64,000 nucleotides of DNA, taken from the NCBI RefSeq assembly GCF_016758195.1, contig NZ_QYAC01000005.1, positions 334,859-398,858 on the forward strand. Reading direction: 5' to 3'. The first letter of the stretch is position 1. Every line of letters begins with the position of its first letter. Below the pieces are notes generated by a model. That model searched no databases, was not told the origin of the DNA, and saw only the letters and a list, made by a program, of their open reading frames with translations. This document shows, piece after piece, positions 17,823 through 28,009 of this stretch. The translations under genes and the position numbers were made by a program. The DNA is from Leucobacter chromiireducens subsp. solipictus (lineage in GTDB: Bacteria > Actinomycetota > Actinomycetes > Actinomycetales > Microbacteriaceae).

Positions 17823-18260
17823 CTACGAGCCCTCGACGACCCAGCACTCGCGGGTCGTGGTCGCCGTCGCCGGGTTGGTCGTGATGAGGCGCGTGGTGAC
17901 CGTGTGCGTGCGCGCCTCGGTGACGGGGAGTTCCACGATCTTCCAGCCGACCGTCGCCTTCGCCTTGTTCAACGCCTCGACCGCGCACGCCACGGGGGTG
18001 TTCGGCGGGGCGGAGACCTCAAACTTCACGTCGAGCACCAGATCGCTCTGCTTCGTGTGGCCGATGTCCTGCACCTCGACAAGGTTCTCGTTTTGCCAGC
18101 CGGAGAAGAGGAGAAACAGGAGGCCGGCGAGGAGCGCGACGATCGCCACGCCCCACCCGAACCGACGATCGAGCCGGCGCCGACGGCCGGTGCCGTAGCG
18201 ATCCTCGAGACGCTGCGTCGACGGAGATTCTGCGTCGACGGCGGCGGCCGCATGTGGCAC
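17823..18260 (-). CDS. DUF4307 membrane protein
   Basis: This 145-aa protein has an Arg-rich cytoplasmic stretch (GTGRRRRLDRRFGWG), one membrane helix (residues ~37-55) and an extracytoplasmic beta-rich domain with a conserved Cys pair (VACAVEALN and ECWVVEG). This is the DUF4307 pattern of actinobacteria. The function is unknown. GTG 18260 has CGGAGG 5 nt upstream and is preferred to longer in-frame starts. It diverges from mca, a neighbourhood conserved across the phylum. Confidence 0.85.
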   Translation of the reverse strand: MPHAAAAVDAESPSTQRLEDRYGTGRRRRLDRRFGWGVAIVALLAGLLFLLFSGWQNENLVEVQDIGHTKQSDLVLDVKFEVSAPPNTPVACAVEALNKAKATVGWKIVELPVTEARTHTVTTRLITTNPATATTTRECWVVEGS

Positions 18261-18345
18261 GGGAACCTCCGAGTGAGACTGGGTAAACTGTGTGCTTGGT
18301 GCCAGAGTACCGGGAAGCTCCCGAGAAGCACGTGAGAGGAAGCGG

Positions 18346-19215
18346 ATGGCGCTCAGACTCATCGCGGTGCACGCGCATCCCGACGACGAATCCAGCAAGG
18401 GTGCTGCCACCTACGCACACTACCTGGATCAGGGCGTCGAGGTGCTCATCGTGAGTTGCACGGGAGGCGAACGCGGCGACGTGCTCAACGAGCTCGTTGC
18501 GCGGGATCCGAAGAGCCGGCGGGACCTGGCGGGGCTTCGTCGCGACGAGATGGCGCGCGCCCGCGACATCATCGGCTTTGAACACCGCTGGCTCGGCTAC
18601 CAGGACTCGGGGCTCCCCGACGAGGGCGAGCCCATTCCCGAGGGCTCCTTCGCGCACATCCCGGCCGAGGTGTCCGCGGAGGTGCTGATCAGGACGGTGC
18701 GCGAGTTCAAGCCGCACGTCATGATCACGTACAACGAGCAGGGCGGGTACCCGCACCCGGACCACATCCGGTGCCACGAGATCAGCAAGATCGCGTGGGA
18801 TCTCGCCGGCGACCCCGAGGCGTATCCCGAGGCGGGACAACCCTGGGAAGTCCAGAAGCTGTACTACGAAGAGATCTTCAACGGCGAGCGGATCACCACG
18901 GTGTACCAGTGGCTGCTGGATCACGAACCCACCTCGCCGCTCGTGGCGCAGTTCGCAGAGATTCAGGAGCGCATGGGCAAGCGCGGCAACCGGAGCACCG
19001 CCCGCATCGAGGTCGGCAAGTTCTTCGAGCAGCGCGACGAGGCTCTGCGTGCCCACGCGAGCCAGGTGCCGCCGGACAGCCCGTTCTTCTTCTGGCCCAA
19101 CGAACTGCAGCGCCAGGCGTGGCCGTTCGAAGACTACCGACTCGCGTCCTCGCGGGTCGACACAACCGAGTTCGAGGGTGACCTGTTCCAGGGCATCAAG
19201 GAGGAAAACACATGA
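18346..19215 (+). CDS. mca: Mycothiol S-conjugate amidase
   Basis: This 289-aa zinc amidase of the LmbE/PIG-L family cleaves mycothiol conjugates of electrophiles to a mercapturic acid and GlcN-inositol, a cytosolic detoxification step. [11 protein letters not shown] (His11, Asp13, Asp14) and [11 protein letters not shown] supply the zinc ligands. The length and the [19 protein letters not shown] tail fit Mca rather than the biosynthetic deacetylase MshB. The start is ATG 18346 with GAGAGGAAG upstream. A small membrane protein gene overlaps its stop. Confidence 0.93.
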   Translation: MALRLIAVHAHPDDESSKGAATYAHYLDQGVEVLIVSCTGGERGDVLNELVARDPKSRRDLAGLRRDEMARARDIIGFEHRWLGYQDSGLPDEGEPIPEGSFAHIPAEVSAEVLIRTVREFKPHVMITYNEQGGYPHPDHIRCHEISKIAWDLAGDPEAYPEAGQPWEVQKLYYEEIFNGERITTVYQWLLDHEPTSPLVAQFAEIQERMGKRGNRSTARIEVGKFFEQRDEALRAHASQVPPDSPFFFWPNELQRQAWPFEDYRLASSRVDTTEFEGDLFQGIKEENT

Positions 19216-19447
19216 GTGTGATGGGTGTCGTGCAGCGACTGGCCGAGGAATCGACGGAGTTCGATCCGAACCAGGTCACGCCCGGCGTGGAAGGGTTCCT
19301 GTTTACCGGCCTGATGGCCGCCGGCATTATTGCGCTGGGGTTCCTGCTCGTCACCCGGCTGCGGCGCAACATGTATCGCCACGAGGTGCGCGAGGAGATC
19401 GCGGCCGAACTCGGCGAGGCCGGGGCGGATTCCGAGCCGCGGAGCTA

Positions 19448-19448
<1 letters not shown>
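19212..19448 (+). CDS. Small single-helix membrane protein downstream of mca
   Basis: This 78-aa protein has one membrane helix (residues ~27-47, [17 protein letters not shown]) and a charged C-terminal tail. ATG 19212 overlaps the mca stop (ATGA) and has AAGGAGG upstream, so it is surely translated. Similar small proteins follow mca in other actinobacteria; the function is unknown. Its stop codon shares a base with the GTG start of recQ. Confidence 0.82.
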
Positions 19449-21523
<2,075 letters not shown>

Positions 21524-21545
21524 CGCATAGGGGCGACCGCCCGCC

Positions 21546-22481
21546 CTACCGCAGATACACGGGATCCAGCGCCACGAGCAGCGCCGCGGTCCAGTGGCAG
21601 AGGAACGCGATCGTGGTGAGCGCGTGGAAGATCTCGTGGAATCCGAACACCCCGGGCACGGGGTTCGGGCGCTTCATCCCGTACACCACCGAGCCGAGGG
21701 TGTAGAGCAGCCCGCCCACTACCACGAGCACCATCGAGGCCAGGTTCGCGTGCGCGATGTCGACGATGTACATGATCGCCGCCCATCCGAGCAGCACATA
21801 GAGCGGCACGTACAGCCAGCGCGGTGCGCCGATCCAGAACACGCGAAACCCGATCCCGAGCAGCGCGCCGCTCCACACGAGGATCAAGAGCAGGATGCCC
21901 TGGTCGTGCGGGAGGGCGAGCAACGCGAGCGGGGTGTACGTGCCCGCGATGAGCAGGAAGATGTTCGCGTGATCGAGCCTGCGGAACAGCTGCTTCGTGC
22001 GGGGACTCCAGTTGATGCGGTGATACAGCGCGGAGATGCCGAAAAGCAGCATGCTCGTCAGCATGAACACGGCCGAGGCCCACTTCGCGACCGGGCCGTG
22101 GGCCACACTGATGAGCACGATTCCGGCAGCCACCGCGACGGGGAACGTGCCCGCGTGGATCCAGCCCCGCCACAGCGGTTTGGACTCGGCGACCGGGGCC
22201 TGGCCGGCGGGTTCCGCCGCCGCGTCCGAATCCGCGGCGGCCAGGAGCGGCAGCGAGAGCCGGTCGGGCTCGGGGAGCGGGCGACGGGGGTGGCCCTGCA
22301 CTGCGGCCGGAGCGCCGCTGTCGGGTGCGGCTCCGGGTCCTGATCCTGGTCCGGGTCCTACTCCTGATCCTGATCCTGATCCTGATCCTGATCCTGATCC
22401 GGGTCCTGATCCTGATCCGGCGTCCGCGCGCGCGTCCGATGCGTTGCGTGCCGGGTGATCGCGTCCGTCGGGCCTGCTCAT
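21546..22481 (-). CDS. Hemolysin III family (PAQR) membrane protein
   Basis: This 311-aa protein has seven membrane helices in the C-terminal ~210 residues, with YHRINWSPRTKQLFRRLDHANIF and IAGTYTPLALL marking the hemolysin III/PAQR family. Bacterial members influence membrane homeostasis; true haemolysis is doubtful. Residues ~22-55 are a Gly-Ser-Pro-Asp low-complexity run encoded by CCTGAT repeats. ATG 22481 (TTGGGG upstream) is preferred to a longer frame running into the palindromic intergenic region. It is divergent from uppS. Confidence 0.85.
   Translation of the reverse strand: MSRPDGRDHPARNASDARADAGSGSGPGSGSGSGSGSGSGVGPGPGSGPGAAPDSGAPAAVQGHPRRPLPEPDRLSLPLLAAADSDAAAEPAGQAPVAESKPLWRGWIHAGTFPVAVAAGIVLISVAHGPVAKWASAVFMLTSMLLFGISALYHRINWSPRTKQLFRRLDHANIFLLIAGTYTPLALLALPHDQGILLLILVWSGALLGIGFRVFWIGAPRWLYVPLYVLLGWAAIMYIVDIAHANLASMVLVVVGGLLYTLGSVVYGMKRPNPVPGVFGFHEIFHALTTIAFLCHWTAALLVALDPVYLR
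22338..22421 (-). repeat. Hexanucleotide repeat (CCTGAT-type) inside hemolysin III gene
   Basis: The plus strand reads a run of CCTGAT hexamers interspersed with CCGGGT and CCTGGT, encoding alternating Gly-Ser with some Pro on the minus strand. Slippage by one unit would change the N-terminal linker by two residues without a frameshift. Confidence 0.85.
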
Positions 22482-22633
22482 ACCCCAAGTGTATGTTCCC
22501 GACAGATCCGGGGGTGCATATGTGTGGACACCCGCAAGAAACGTGCCGCCCGCCCGCCCGACCGCGCGACCGCAGGCCCCGCCCGCCCGCCCAACCGCAG
22601 GCCCCGCCCCTCCCTCCCGCGCGCCGCCACCGT

Positions 22634-22689
22634 CCATGGGTGAGTTTCCGGGGCTTCACGTTCACCAAGCCCCGGAAACTCACCCATGG
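22634..22689. repeat. Long perfect inverted repeat in divergent promoter region
   Basis: There are 23-bp perfect arms at 22634-22656 and 22667-22689 with a 10-nt loop. The arms contain GGGTGAGTTT, nearly shared with the palindrome at 49926-49985. It lies between divergently transcribed genes (hemolysin III and uppS), so it does not terminate either one. It could be a dispersed palindromic element or a regulatory structure. Confidence 0.85.
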
Positions 22690-22761
22690 CTGCGCGCGCG
22701 GGCGGCGTTCCCCCGGCCCGCGCGCGGGCTGGACCCCAGCTCCGGGCGCTACACTCTGAGG

Positions 22762-23547
22762 GTGAGTGACCAACCGTCGACGCCGCGCACCGGGTTTCTG
22801 TACCGGCTCTATCAGCGTCGCCTGCGGCGGGAGATCGACCCCGCCCGCGTACCGCAGCACATCGCGATGATCGTGGACGGGAACCGGCGGTGGGCCAAGC
22901 AGCGCCTCCAGGAACGCGCCGCGTACGGGCACCGCGCGGGCGCGCAGAAGATCCCCGAGCTGCTCGGCTGGTGCGAGGAAGCCGGAATTCACACGGTCAC
23001 GCTGTACCTGCTGTCCGCGGACAACCTGAAAGCGCGGGATCGGCAGGAACTCGACGACCTCACCGGGATCATCGCCGAGCTCGCCACGCAGCTCGCCGAG
23101 AACCCGCGCTGGCGCGTCAAACACGTGGGCTCCTGCGAGGGGCTGCCCGAGGAACTCAGCTCGGCGCTCGCCGCCGCGGAGGCCGCGACCGCGGATCACA
23201 CGGGCCTGCACGTCAATCTCGCCGTGGGCTATGGCGGTCGCAGCGAGATCACCGCGGCCGTGCGCAGCGTGATCGCGGAACATCAGGCCGCGGGCGGCAC
23301 GATCGACACCCTCGACGAGCACCTCACCCCCGAGACGATCGGGGAGCACCTGTGGACTCGTGGGCAGGCCGACCCGGATCTCGTGATCCGCACCTCGGGG
23401 GAACAGCGGCTCTCGGACTTCATGATCTGGCAGTCGGCGCACTCGGAGTTCTACTTCGTCGAGGCGCTCTACCCGGACCTGCGCGAGGTCGACTTCCTGC
23501 GCGCGCTGCGCGACTACTCCACGCGGCAGCGCCGCCTCGGCGGATAG
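22762..23547 (+). CDS. uppS: Isoprenyl transferase (undecaprenyl diphosphate synthase type)
   Basis: This 261-aa cis-prenyltransferase has catalytic Asp39 in VDGNRRWAK, the TLYLLSADNLKAR and NLAVGYGGRSEI motifs, and the C-terminal RTSGEQRLSDF/ALYPDLREVDF segments. It condenses isopentenyl diphosphate units to make the long-chain polyprenyl phosphate carrier for peptidoglycan and glycans. GTG 22762 follows TACACT by six bases, so the message is probably leaderless. It is a cytosolic enzyme acting at the membrane face. Chain length cannot be set from sequence. Confidence 0.93.
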   Translation: MSDQPSTPRTGFLYRLYQRRLRREIDPARVPQHIAMIVDGNRRWAKQRLQERAAYGHRAGAQKIPELLGWCEEAGIHTVTLYLLSADNLKARDRQELDDLTGIIAELATQLAENPRWRVKHVGSCEGLPEELSSALAAAEAATADHTGLHVNLAVGYGGRSEITAAVRSVIAEHQAAGGTIDTLDEHLTPETIGEHLWTRGQADPDLVIRTSGEQRLSDFMIWQSAHSEFYFVEALYPDLREVDFLRALRDYSTRQRRLGG

Positions 23548-23636
23548 CGCGCCCCGCCCGGTACAGTGGGCGGCATGAGGAGGCCCGGCCCCTGCCGCGA
23601 TCGGCGAGGAGTTCGTGCCGCGCGGGAGGAGAGGCG

Positions 23637-24959
23637 ATGCGCGAGAGCGTGACGATACTGCGAGCGGCCGCAATGCTCACCCCGGCAGGGGTGATCGCGC
23701 CCGCGGAGCTCGGCATCGACGCGGCGGGCCGGATCGACTACGCCGGGGTGCCCCGAGACCCGGCGGCGGACGCCCCCACGATCCTCGAGCTGCCCGACCA
23801 GGTCCTGATGCCGGGACTCGTCAATGGGCACACCCACTCCGCGATGACCGTGCTGCGGGGCGTCTCAGACGACGACGGCTTCATGCCCTGGCTCGCGGCG
23901 GTCCAGGGGCTCGAGCAGCACCTCACCCGCGAGGACGTGGCGGCGGGGCTGCAACTGGCGCTCGTCGAGATGATCGAGACCGGCACCACCGCGTTTGCCG
24001 ACATGTACACCTGGGACGCTGGCTTGATCGAGCTGGTGCGCGCGGCCGGGATGCGCGCGCTCGTCGCCCCGGCCTCCTTTGCCGCCGACTCGGTGGGGTT
24101 CCCCGGCGTCTCCGCTGCGGACGGCGCGGCGGTGACGGATCTGACGGAGGAGCTCGCGGCGCAGTTCGCGGGGGATCCGCAGATCCGGATCGCCTTCGGG
24201 CCGCACGCGCCGTACACCTCCCCGCCGGACTTCCTGCGGGACATCGCGCGGCGCGCGGTGGCGCGTGGCATCCCGATCCACACGCACGTGTCAGAATCGG
24301 CGGCCGAAGTCGCGGACATCACCGCACGCTACGGCACCACCCCGGGCGAGCACCTGGACGGGCTGGGCCTGTGCGAAGCGGAGCTGCTCGCCGCGCACTG
24401 CGTGCACCTCACTGCCGCGGAGATCGAGCGCTTCGCGGCGGCCGGAGTCGCGGTAAGTCACAACCCGGTCTCGAACCTCAAGCTGGGCACCGGGGTCGCC
24501 CCACTGCCCGAGCTGCTCGCCGCGGGGATCCGGCTCACGCTCGGCACGGACTCGGTGGCGAGCAACAACACACTCGATCTCTTCGAGGAGATCAAGCTCG
24601 CATCGATCCTGCACCGCGGGGTGCGCGAGGACGCGGCGGCGGTGCGCGCCGCGGACGTGCTCGACATCGCCACGCGGCGCGGGGCCGAGGCGATCGGCTT
24701 CCCCGACGCCGGTGCGCTCGAGGCCGGCCGACTCGCGGACGTGATCGCGCTCGATGTGACGGGCTCGGCGGCGACCCCGTTCGATCCGGCCGCGCTCGTG
24801 TCACACCTGGGCTTTGCGGCACGCGGGGGTGACGTGCGCCACGTCTTCGTCGGCGGGCGGCACCTGTATGCGGACGGCACGCACCTCACCCTCGACGCCG
24901 CGGCGATCCGATCCCGGGCCGCCGCGGCCCGCGCGAGACTCCGGGCCGCGGCGGGTTAG
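23637..24959 (+). CDS. Amidohydrolase, MTA/SAH deaminase-like
   Basis: This 440-aa metal-dependent amidohydrolase has GLVNGHTHSAMTVLRG (HxH), THVSESAAEV, HCVHLTAAEI and LGTDSVASNNTLDLFEE. This combination is seen in 5'-methylthioadenosine/S-adenosylhomocysteine deaminases and related triazine and guanine-type hydrolases. Position next to luxS and a nucleosidase supports a role in S-adenosylhomocysteine or methylthioadenosine recycling by deaminating adenine to hypoxanthine derivatives. GGGAGGAGAGG precedes ATG 23637. The stop overlaps the convergent DUF1905 gene. Confidence 0.82.
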   Translation: MRESVTILRAAAMLTPAGVIAPAELGIDAAGRIDYAGVPRDPAADAPTILELPDQVLMPGLVNGHTHSAMTVLRGVSDDDGFMPWLAAVQGLEQHLTREDVAAGLQLALVEMIETGTTAFADMYTWDAGLIELVRAAGMRALVAPASFAADSVGFPGVSAADGAAVTDLTEELAAQFAGDPQIRIAFGPHAPYTSPPDFLRDIARRAVARGIPIHTHVSESAAEVADITARYGTTPGEHLDGLGLCEAELLAAHCVHLTAAEIERFAAAGVAVSHNPVSNLKLGTGVAPLPELLAAGIRLTLGTDSVASNNTLDLFEEIKLASILHRGVREDAAAVRAADVLDIATRRGAEAIGFPDAGALEAGRLADVIALDVTGSAATPFDPAALVSHLGFAARGGDVRHVFVGGRHLYADGTHLTLDAAAIRSRAAAARARLRAAAG

Positions 24960-25252
24960 AGGTCGAGGACGTCGAGCAGGATCGAAACGTCCCGCCCCAC
25001 CTCGATGCCCTCCGCCTTGCGCACCGCGCGCTTGAGCGGCAGCACAAAGCCGGCGTTCGGCCCGGCCGGGAAGATCGAGGTGCGCCACACTGAGGTGCCC
25101 ACGCGGACCTCCACGCGGAGCGAACCGAAGCCGCGACGGGGGCGCGGGATTTCGGAGATGTCCGCGGACAGCGGGGCGGGGAGATCCACGAACACCCACT
25201 GTTCCGTTCGCGCCTCCCACCGGTATGGGGTGGCGGTGAACTCAACGAACAC
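24956..25252 (-). CDS. DUF1905 domain protein
   Basis: This 98-aa protein matches the DUF1905 barrel, with WVFVDLPAPLSADI at the start, GFGSLRVEVRVGTSVWRTSIFP in the middle and LPLKRAVRKAEGIEVG near the end. The biochemical role is unknown. It follows luxS by 24 bp on the same strand, so it is probably co-transcribed. Its stop overlaps the stop of the convergent amidohydrolase by a few bases. Confidence 0.82.
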   Translation of the reverse strand: MFVEFTATPYRWEARTEQWVFVDLPAPLSADISEIPRPRRGFGSLRVEVRVGTSVWRTSIFPAGPNAGFVLPLKRAVRKAEGIEVGRDVSILLDVLDL

Positions 25253-25276
25253 GTGCGGGATTCCGGGCGTGCGGCG

Positions 25277-25768
25277 CTACGCGATCCGTGACCGGTCGAA
25301 GGGGTCCAGGCTGATGCCGCGTTCGAGCACGACCTTGGCCCACTCCTGCGCCGAGTGGAGACTGTGGTCGCGGTAGTTGCCGCAGCTCACCGCTGCCGTT
25401 CCCGGCACATCGTCCCAGGTGACCCGCCACGCGAGGTCCTCGAGAGCCGACTTGATCGCGGCGGCGACCGTCTCGGGCGTGGGCTCGCCCCACGCAATGA
25501 GGTGGAATCCCGTGCGGCAGCCGAACGGGGAGATGTCGATGAGCCCGTCGAAACGGGTGCGCAGCAGGGCGGCGAGCGTGTGCTCAATGGTGTGCAGCCC
25601 GGCCGTCGGAATCTCCTGTTCGTTGGGCTGCACGAGCCGAATGTCGAAGTTGGAGATCGCGTCCCCCTTCGGGCCGTGCTCGACGCCGATCAGGCGTACG
25701 TACGGGGCCAACACCTTCGTGTGATCCAGGGAGAAGCTCTCAACCTCGGCAAGTTCGACGTCGCTCAT
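25277..25768 (-). CDS. luxS: S-ribosylhomocysteine lyase (autoinducer-2 synthase)
   Basis: This 163-aa enzyme splits S-ribosylhomocysteine into homocysteine and the AI-2 precursor DPD. Metal ligands His59 and His63 (LHTIEH) and Cys129 ([10 protein letters not shown]), with catalytic Cys84 (PFGCRTGF), are all present. It works downstream of an SAH nucleosidase, and one is encoded 0.85 kb away (26620-27177). ATG 25768 ([11 protein letters not shown]) is preferred to an upstream in-frame start. It is likely an operon with the DUF1905 gene. Confidence 0.96.
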   Translation of the reverse strand: MSDVELAEVESFSLDHTKVLAPYVRLIGVEHGPKGDAISNFDIRLVQPNEQEIPTAGLHTIEHTLAALLRTRFDGLIDISPFGCRTGFHLIAWGEPTPETVAAAIKSALEDLAWRVTWDDVPGTAAVSCGNYRDHSLHSAQEWAKVVLERGISLDPFDRSRIA

Positions 25769-25890
25769 GGGGCCAGTGTAGTTGTGGCCTCCGACACCGG
25801 CCGGGGTGCGCGTCATACGGGGTCACGTGCGGCGTCCAGGCCGCGAACACGTGCGCTGTCCGGGCCGCGGATCTCCCACTCCGTATACGA

Positions 25891-25926
25891 CTGAGGCCCG
25901 CTCCCCGGGTGGGGTGCGGGCCTCAG
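25891..25926 (-). terminator. Hairpin terminator
   Basis: 11-bp perfect arms (25891-25901 and 25916-25926, CTGAGGCCCGC and complement) flank a 14-nt loop. It is placed downstream of the small minus-strand gene at 25974-26273. Confidence 0.65.
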
Positions 25927-25973
25927 AACAGGGTGCGCCTCCTGCCGGCGGGGCCGGGCGAGACGCGCGCCGA

Positions 25974-26273
25974 CTACGCCGCCTGGGCGAGGTCACGACG
26001 CGTGAGCGCGATCCGGCTCAGCTTGCCGGCCGGAGCACGATCAACGCGCACGTCCCACCCCGAACGGTCGAGCCGCTCGAGGTCCTGGCGCGCCTCGCCA
26101 AGACTGTCCGTCTCGACAAGGTAGAGCGTGCGGCCGGAAGTGCGGTACACCGAACGGTGCTGTGCCCACTCGGGCACCCGCATCTCGGCGGCGTCGCCCA
26201 GAGCGTGGTAGGGGGTCCGCAGGGCGTCGGAGCGCTGCGCGGCATCGGGTGCGATGCGAAGTGTGTGAGTCAT
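25974..26273 (-). CDS. Small hypothetical protein
   Basis: This 99-aa protein has no family I recognise. It is charged and soluble, with MRVPEWAQHRSVYRTSGRTLYLVETDSLGEARQDLERL in two parts suggesting an alpha/beta fold. An AAAGGAA ribosome-binding site lies 6 nt before ATG 26273, and a hairpin terminator follows, so it is a convincing single-gene unit. Its 5' leader contains a 7-bp-arm hairpin at 26290-26308. Confidence 0.65.
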   Translation of the reverse strand: MTHTLRIAPDAAQRSDALRTPYHALGDAAEMRVPEWAQHRSVYRTSGRTLYLVETDSLGEARQDLERLDRSGWDVRVDRAPAGKLSRIALTRRDLAQAA

Positions 26274-26619
26274 GATGGTTCCTTTCGAACCGCACCGTCG
26301 TGGTGCGGAACCCGCCGAGTCTGTCTCGCGGGTGCGGGGCTCGGGATCGAGCCTGGGTGCCGGGCCGAGTGGATGCGCGTGTGTGCGGATCCGCGAGTCG
26401 GCGGGGCGATGGTGCGGATCGAGTGGAAGCACTCGTCTGTACCGAGGAGTTGCGTGGAATGGACGACGCGTGTGAGTGAACCCGCCAGCCTCCGGCGGAG
26501 AACACGCTCGTTTCGCGAACTCAATTGATCATCTTAGAACAAGTCTTCGAAAAACGCTAGTGTTGATCCGGAAATGTTTGCTGGCGTGCCCTGACGCGCC
26601 GTGCGCGAGGGAGAACACC
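26274..26619. other. Intergenic region between divergent genes
   Basis: This 346-bp gap separates the 99-aa gene (-) from the nucleosidase gene (+). It holds a small hairpin (26290-26308, CCGCACC arms) in the minus-strand leader and an AT-rich stretch (about 26510-26580) where promoters would be expected. I could not assign -35/-10 boxes with confidence and see no RNA gene. Confidence 0.5.
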
Positions 26620-27177
26620 ATGTCCGAAACCAGCACGCTTTTGGTGTTCGCACACCGCGACGAGGCGTCCGCCTTTGCGGATGTCCCGCACCTGGTCACC
26701 GGGGTGGGGAAGGTCAACGCGGCCGTCTCGGTGGCGGCCGCGCTCGCCGCAGGCGGGATCGATCGAGTGGTGGTGCTCGGCACGGCGGGTGTCGTCGGCG
26801 ACGGCCCCGACCGCCCGAGCCTCGAGGAGATTTACCAGATCACGGGCGTGGTTCAGCACGACTTCTCGCTGCCGTCGCCCGAGCTGCGGCCGGCCGGCGA
26901 GGTGCTCCTGGCGGATCGCACGGCGACCATCGCCACGGGCGACGTGTTCGTGCAGGACGACGCGCAGCGCGCCCATATCGCCGAGCTGGGTGCCGAGCTC
27001 TGCGATATGGAGAGCTACGCGCTCGCCGCGGTGTGCGCCACGTTCGACGTGCCGCTGCAGCTGTTCAAGGTGCCCTCGGACTTCGCCGACAGCTCGACCA
27101 CGGCCGAGGAATGGGACACCATCGTGTTCCGCAAGAGCGAGCAGCTCCGCGCCTTCTGGGATGCCCAGCTGAGCTGA
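26620..27177 (+). CDS. Nucleoside phosphorylase-fold nucleosidase (MTA/SAH nucleosidase-like)
   Basis: This 185-aa protein has the nucleosidase pattern VTGVGKVNAAVSVAAALA near the start, VVLGTAGVVGD in the middle and CDMESYALAAVC, where the Met-Glu pair binds ribose. It probably hydrolyses S-adenosylhomocysteine or methylthioadenosine to adenine and the thioribose product that LuxS uses. At 185 residues it is shorter than the ~230 of E. coli Pfs, so another nucleoside substrate is possible. ATG 26620 follows GAGGGAGAAC. Confidence 0.78.
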   Translation: MSETSTLLVFAHRDEASAFADVPHLVTGVGKVNAAVSVAAALAAGGIDRVVVLGTAGVVGDGPDRPSLEEIYQITGVVQHDFSLPSPELRPAGEVLLADRTATIATGDVFVQDDAQRAHIAELGAELCDMESYALAAVCATFDVPLQLFKVPSDFADSSTTAEEWDTIVFRKSEQLRAFWDAQLS

Positions 27178-27605
27178 GTCGGGCCCGCTGGGCCTGAGGG
27201 CCTGAGCCCGGCCTGCCTGGCCTGCCTGCCTGCTGGCTGAGCCTGCCGTGCCTGTCGGCCTGTCGGCCTGGCCTGCCGGTCTGCCGTGCCTGCGTCTCCG
27301 AACGCGCAGGAGATCCTCGATCCCGCGCCCTAAAGTGCGGAAAAATCTCCTGCGCCTTCGTGGATCTCCTGCGCGTTCATGAGTGCCCCGTGCGCCCGGG
27401 ATCGAGGCGTTGAGCGCGCGAGAACGCGAAACTGCGCGTTGCGCACGCGAGAAACGCACGAAATCTCGTTCCCGGGGTCGGATTTGGGCTTCGGGGCTTA
27501 GGGGTGGGGCTCAGAAGCCCAGGTACCCAGGGCCTGGAGACTCGGGAACCCAGGACCCCAGGGGCCTGGGGCAGGTGCACTCGGGCAGGGCCTCTCGCAC
27601 ATGCG
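27178..27605. repeat. Repeat-rich intergenic region with 17-bp inverted repeat
   Basis: After the nucleosidase gene comes a CCTGCC/GGCCTG low-complexity run (about 27190-27295). Perfect 17-bp inverted arms follow at 27300-27316 and 27362-27378, each holding CGCAGGAGATC, with a third copy of the ATCTCCTGCGC word at 27345-27355. The rest (27380-27605) has CCCAGG/CCTGGG-rich runs. I see no convincing gene here. Confidence 0.75.
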
Positions 27606-27651
27606 AAAACCCCCGCGATCTGTTGATTTCTCAACGATCTGCGGGGGTTTT
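27606..27651 (-). terminator. Rho-independent terminator of tRNA-Ser
   Basis: On the minus strand, AAAACCCCCGC (27641-27651) pairs with GCGGGGGTTTT (27606-27616), with an inner GATCGTTGA/TCAAC-GATC stem and a GAAA loop, ending in TTTT. It begins 4 bp after the tRNA 3' end. Confidence 0.92.
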
Positions 27652-27654
27652 CTG

Positions 27655-27745
27655 TGGCGGTGACGGTGGGATTTGAACCCACGGTAGGGGGTTACCCTAC
27701 ACAACATTTCGAGTGTTGCACCTTCGGCCGCTCGGACACGTCACC
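27655..27745 (-). tRNA. tRNA-Ser (CGA anticodon)
   Basis: This is a 91-nt class II tRNA on the minus strand. The acceptor stem GGTGACG/CGTCACC is followed by discriminator G and an encoded CCA. The anticodon loop CTCGAAA gives anticodon CGA, reading serine codon UCG. A long variable arm (TAGGGTAACCCCCTA) and the T-arm GTGGGTTCAAATCCCAC confirm the serine type. UCG is a common codon in this GC-rich genome. A strong terminator follows. Confidence 0.97.
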
Positions 27746-28009
27746 GCGAAAAAGAATACGGGATTCGGGGTGCCAGCGCGAATCGAGGCCGCCGCGTCTG
27801 CGTGTTGGGCGTGTCGCGAAGGGAATGCGCGGGTGCCGCGCCGGTGCCGCGCGGGTGAACGCGCGGTGACGCAAGCAGCGACGCCAACCACGATGGAGTC
27901 GATGATGAACCGCAAGTAAATCCGTTTGACGCGTGGAAGCGGCCCGCCCGATGATGTGTCCAGCCCCGCGCAATCGCGACGGGACCGGGGAGACGAAGGA
28001 GTCTTGGAT

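Noticed and set aside
22490..22637. Longer N-terminus for the hemolysin III protein
   Set aside because: The extra residues are a Gly/Arg-rich shadow of the palindromic intergenic DNA, and ATG 22481 fits the family better.
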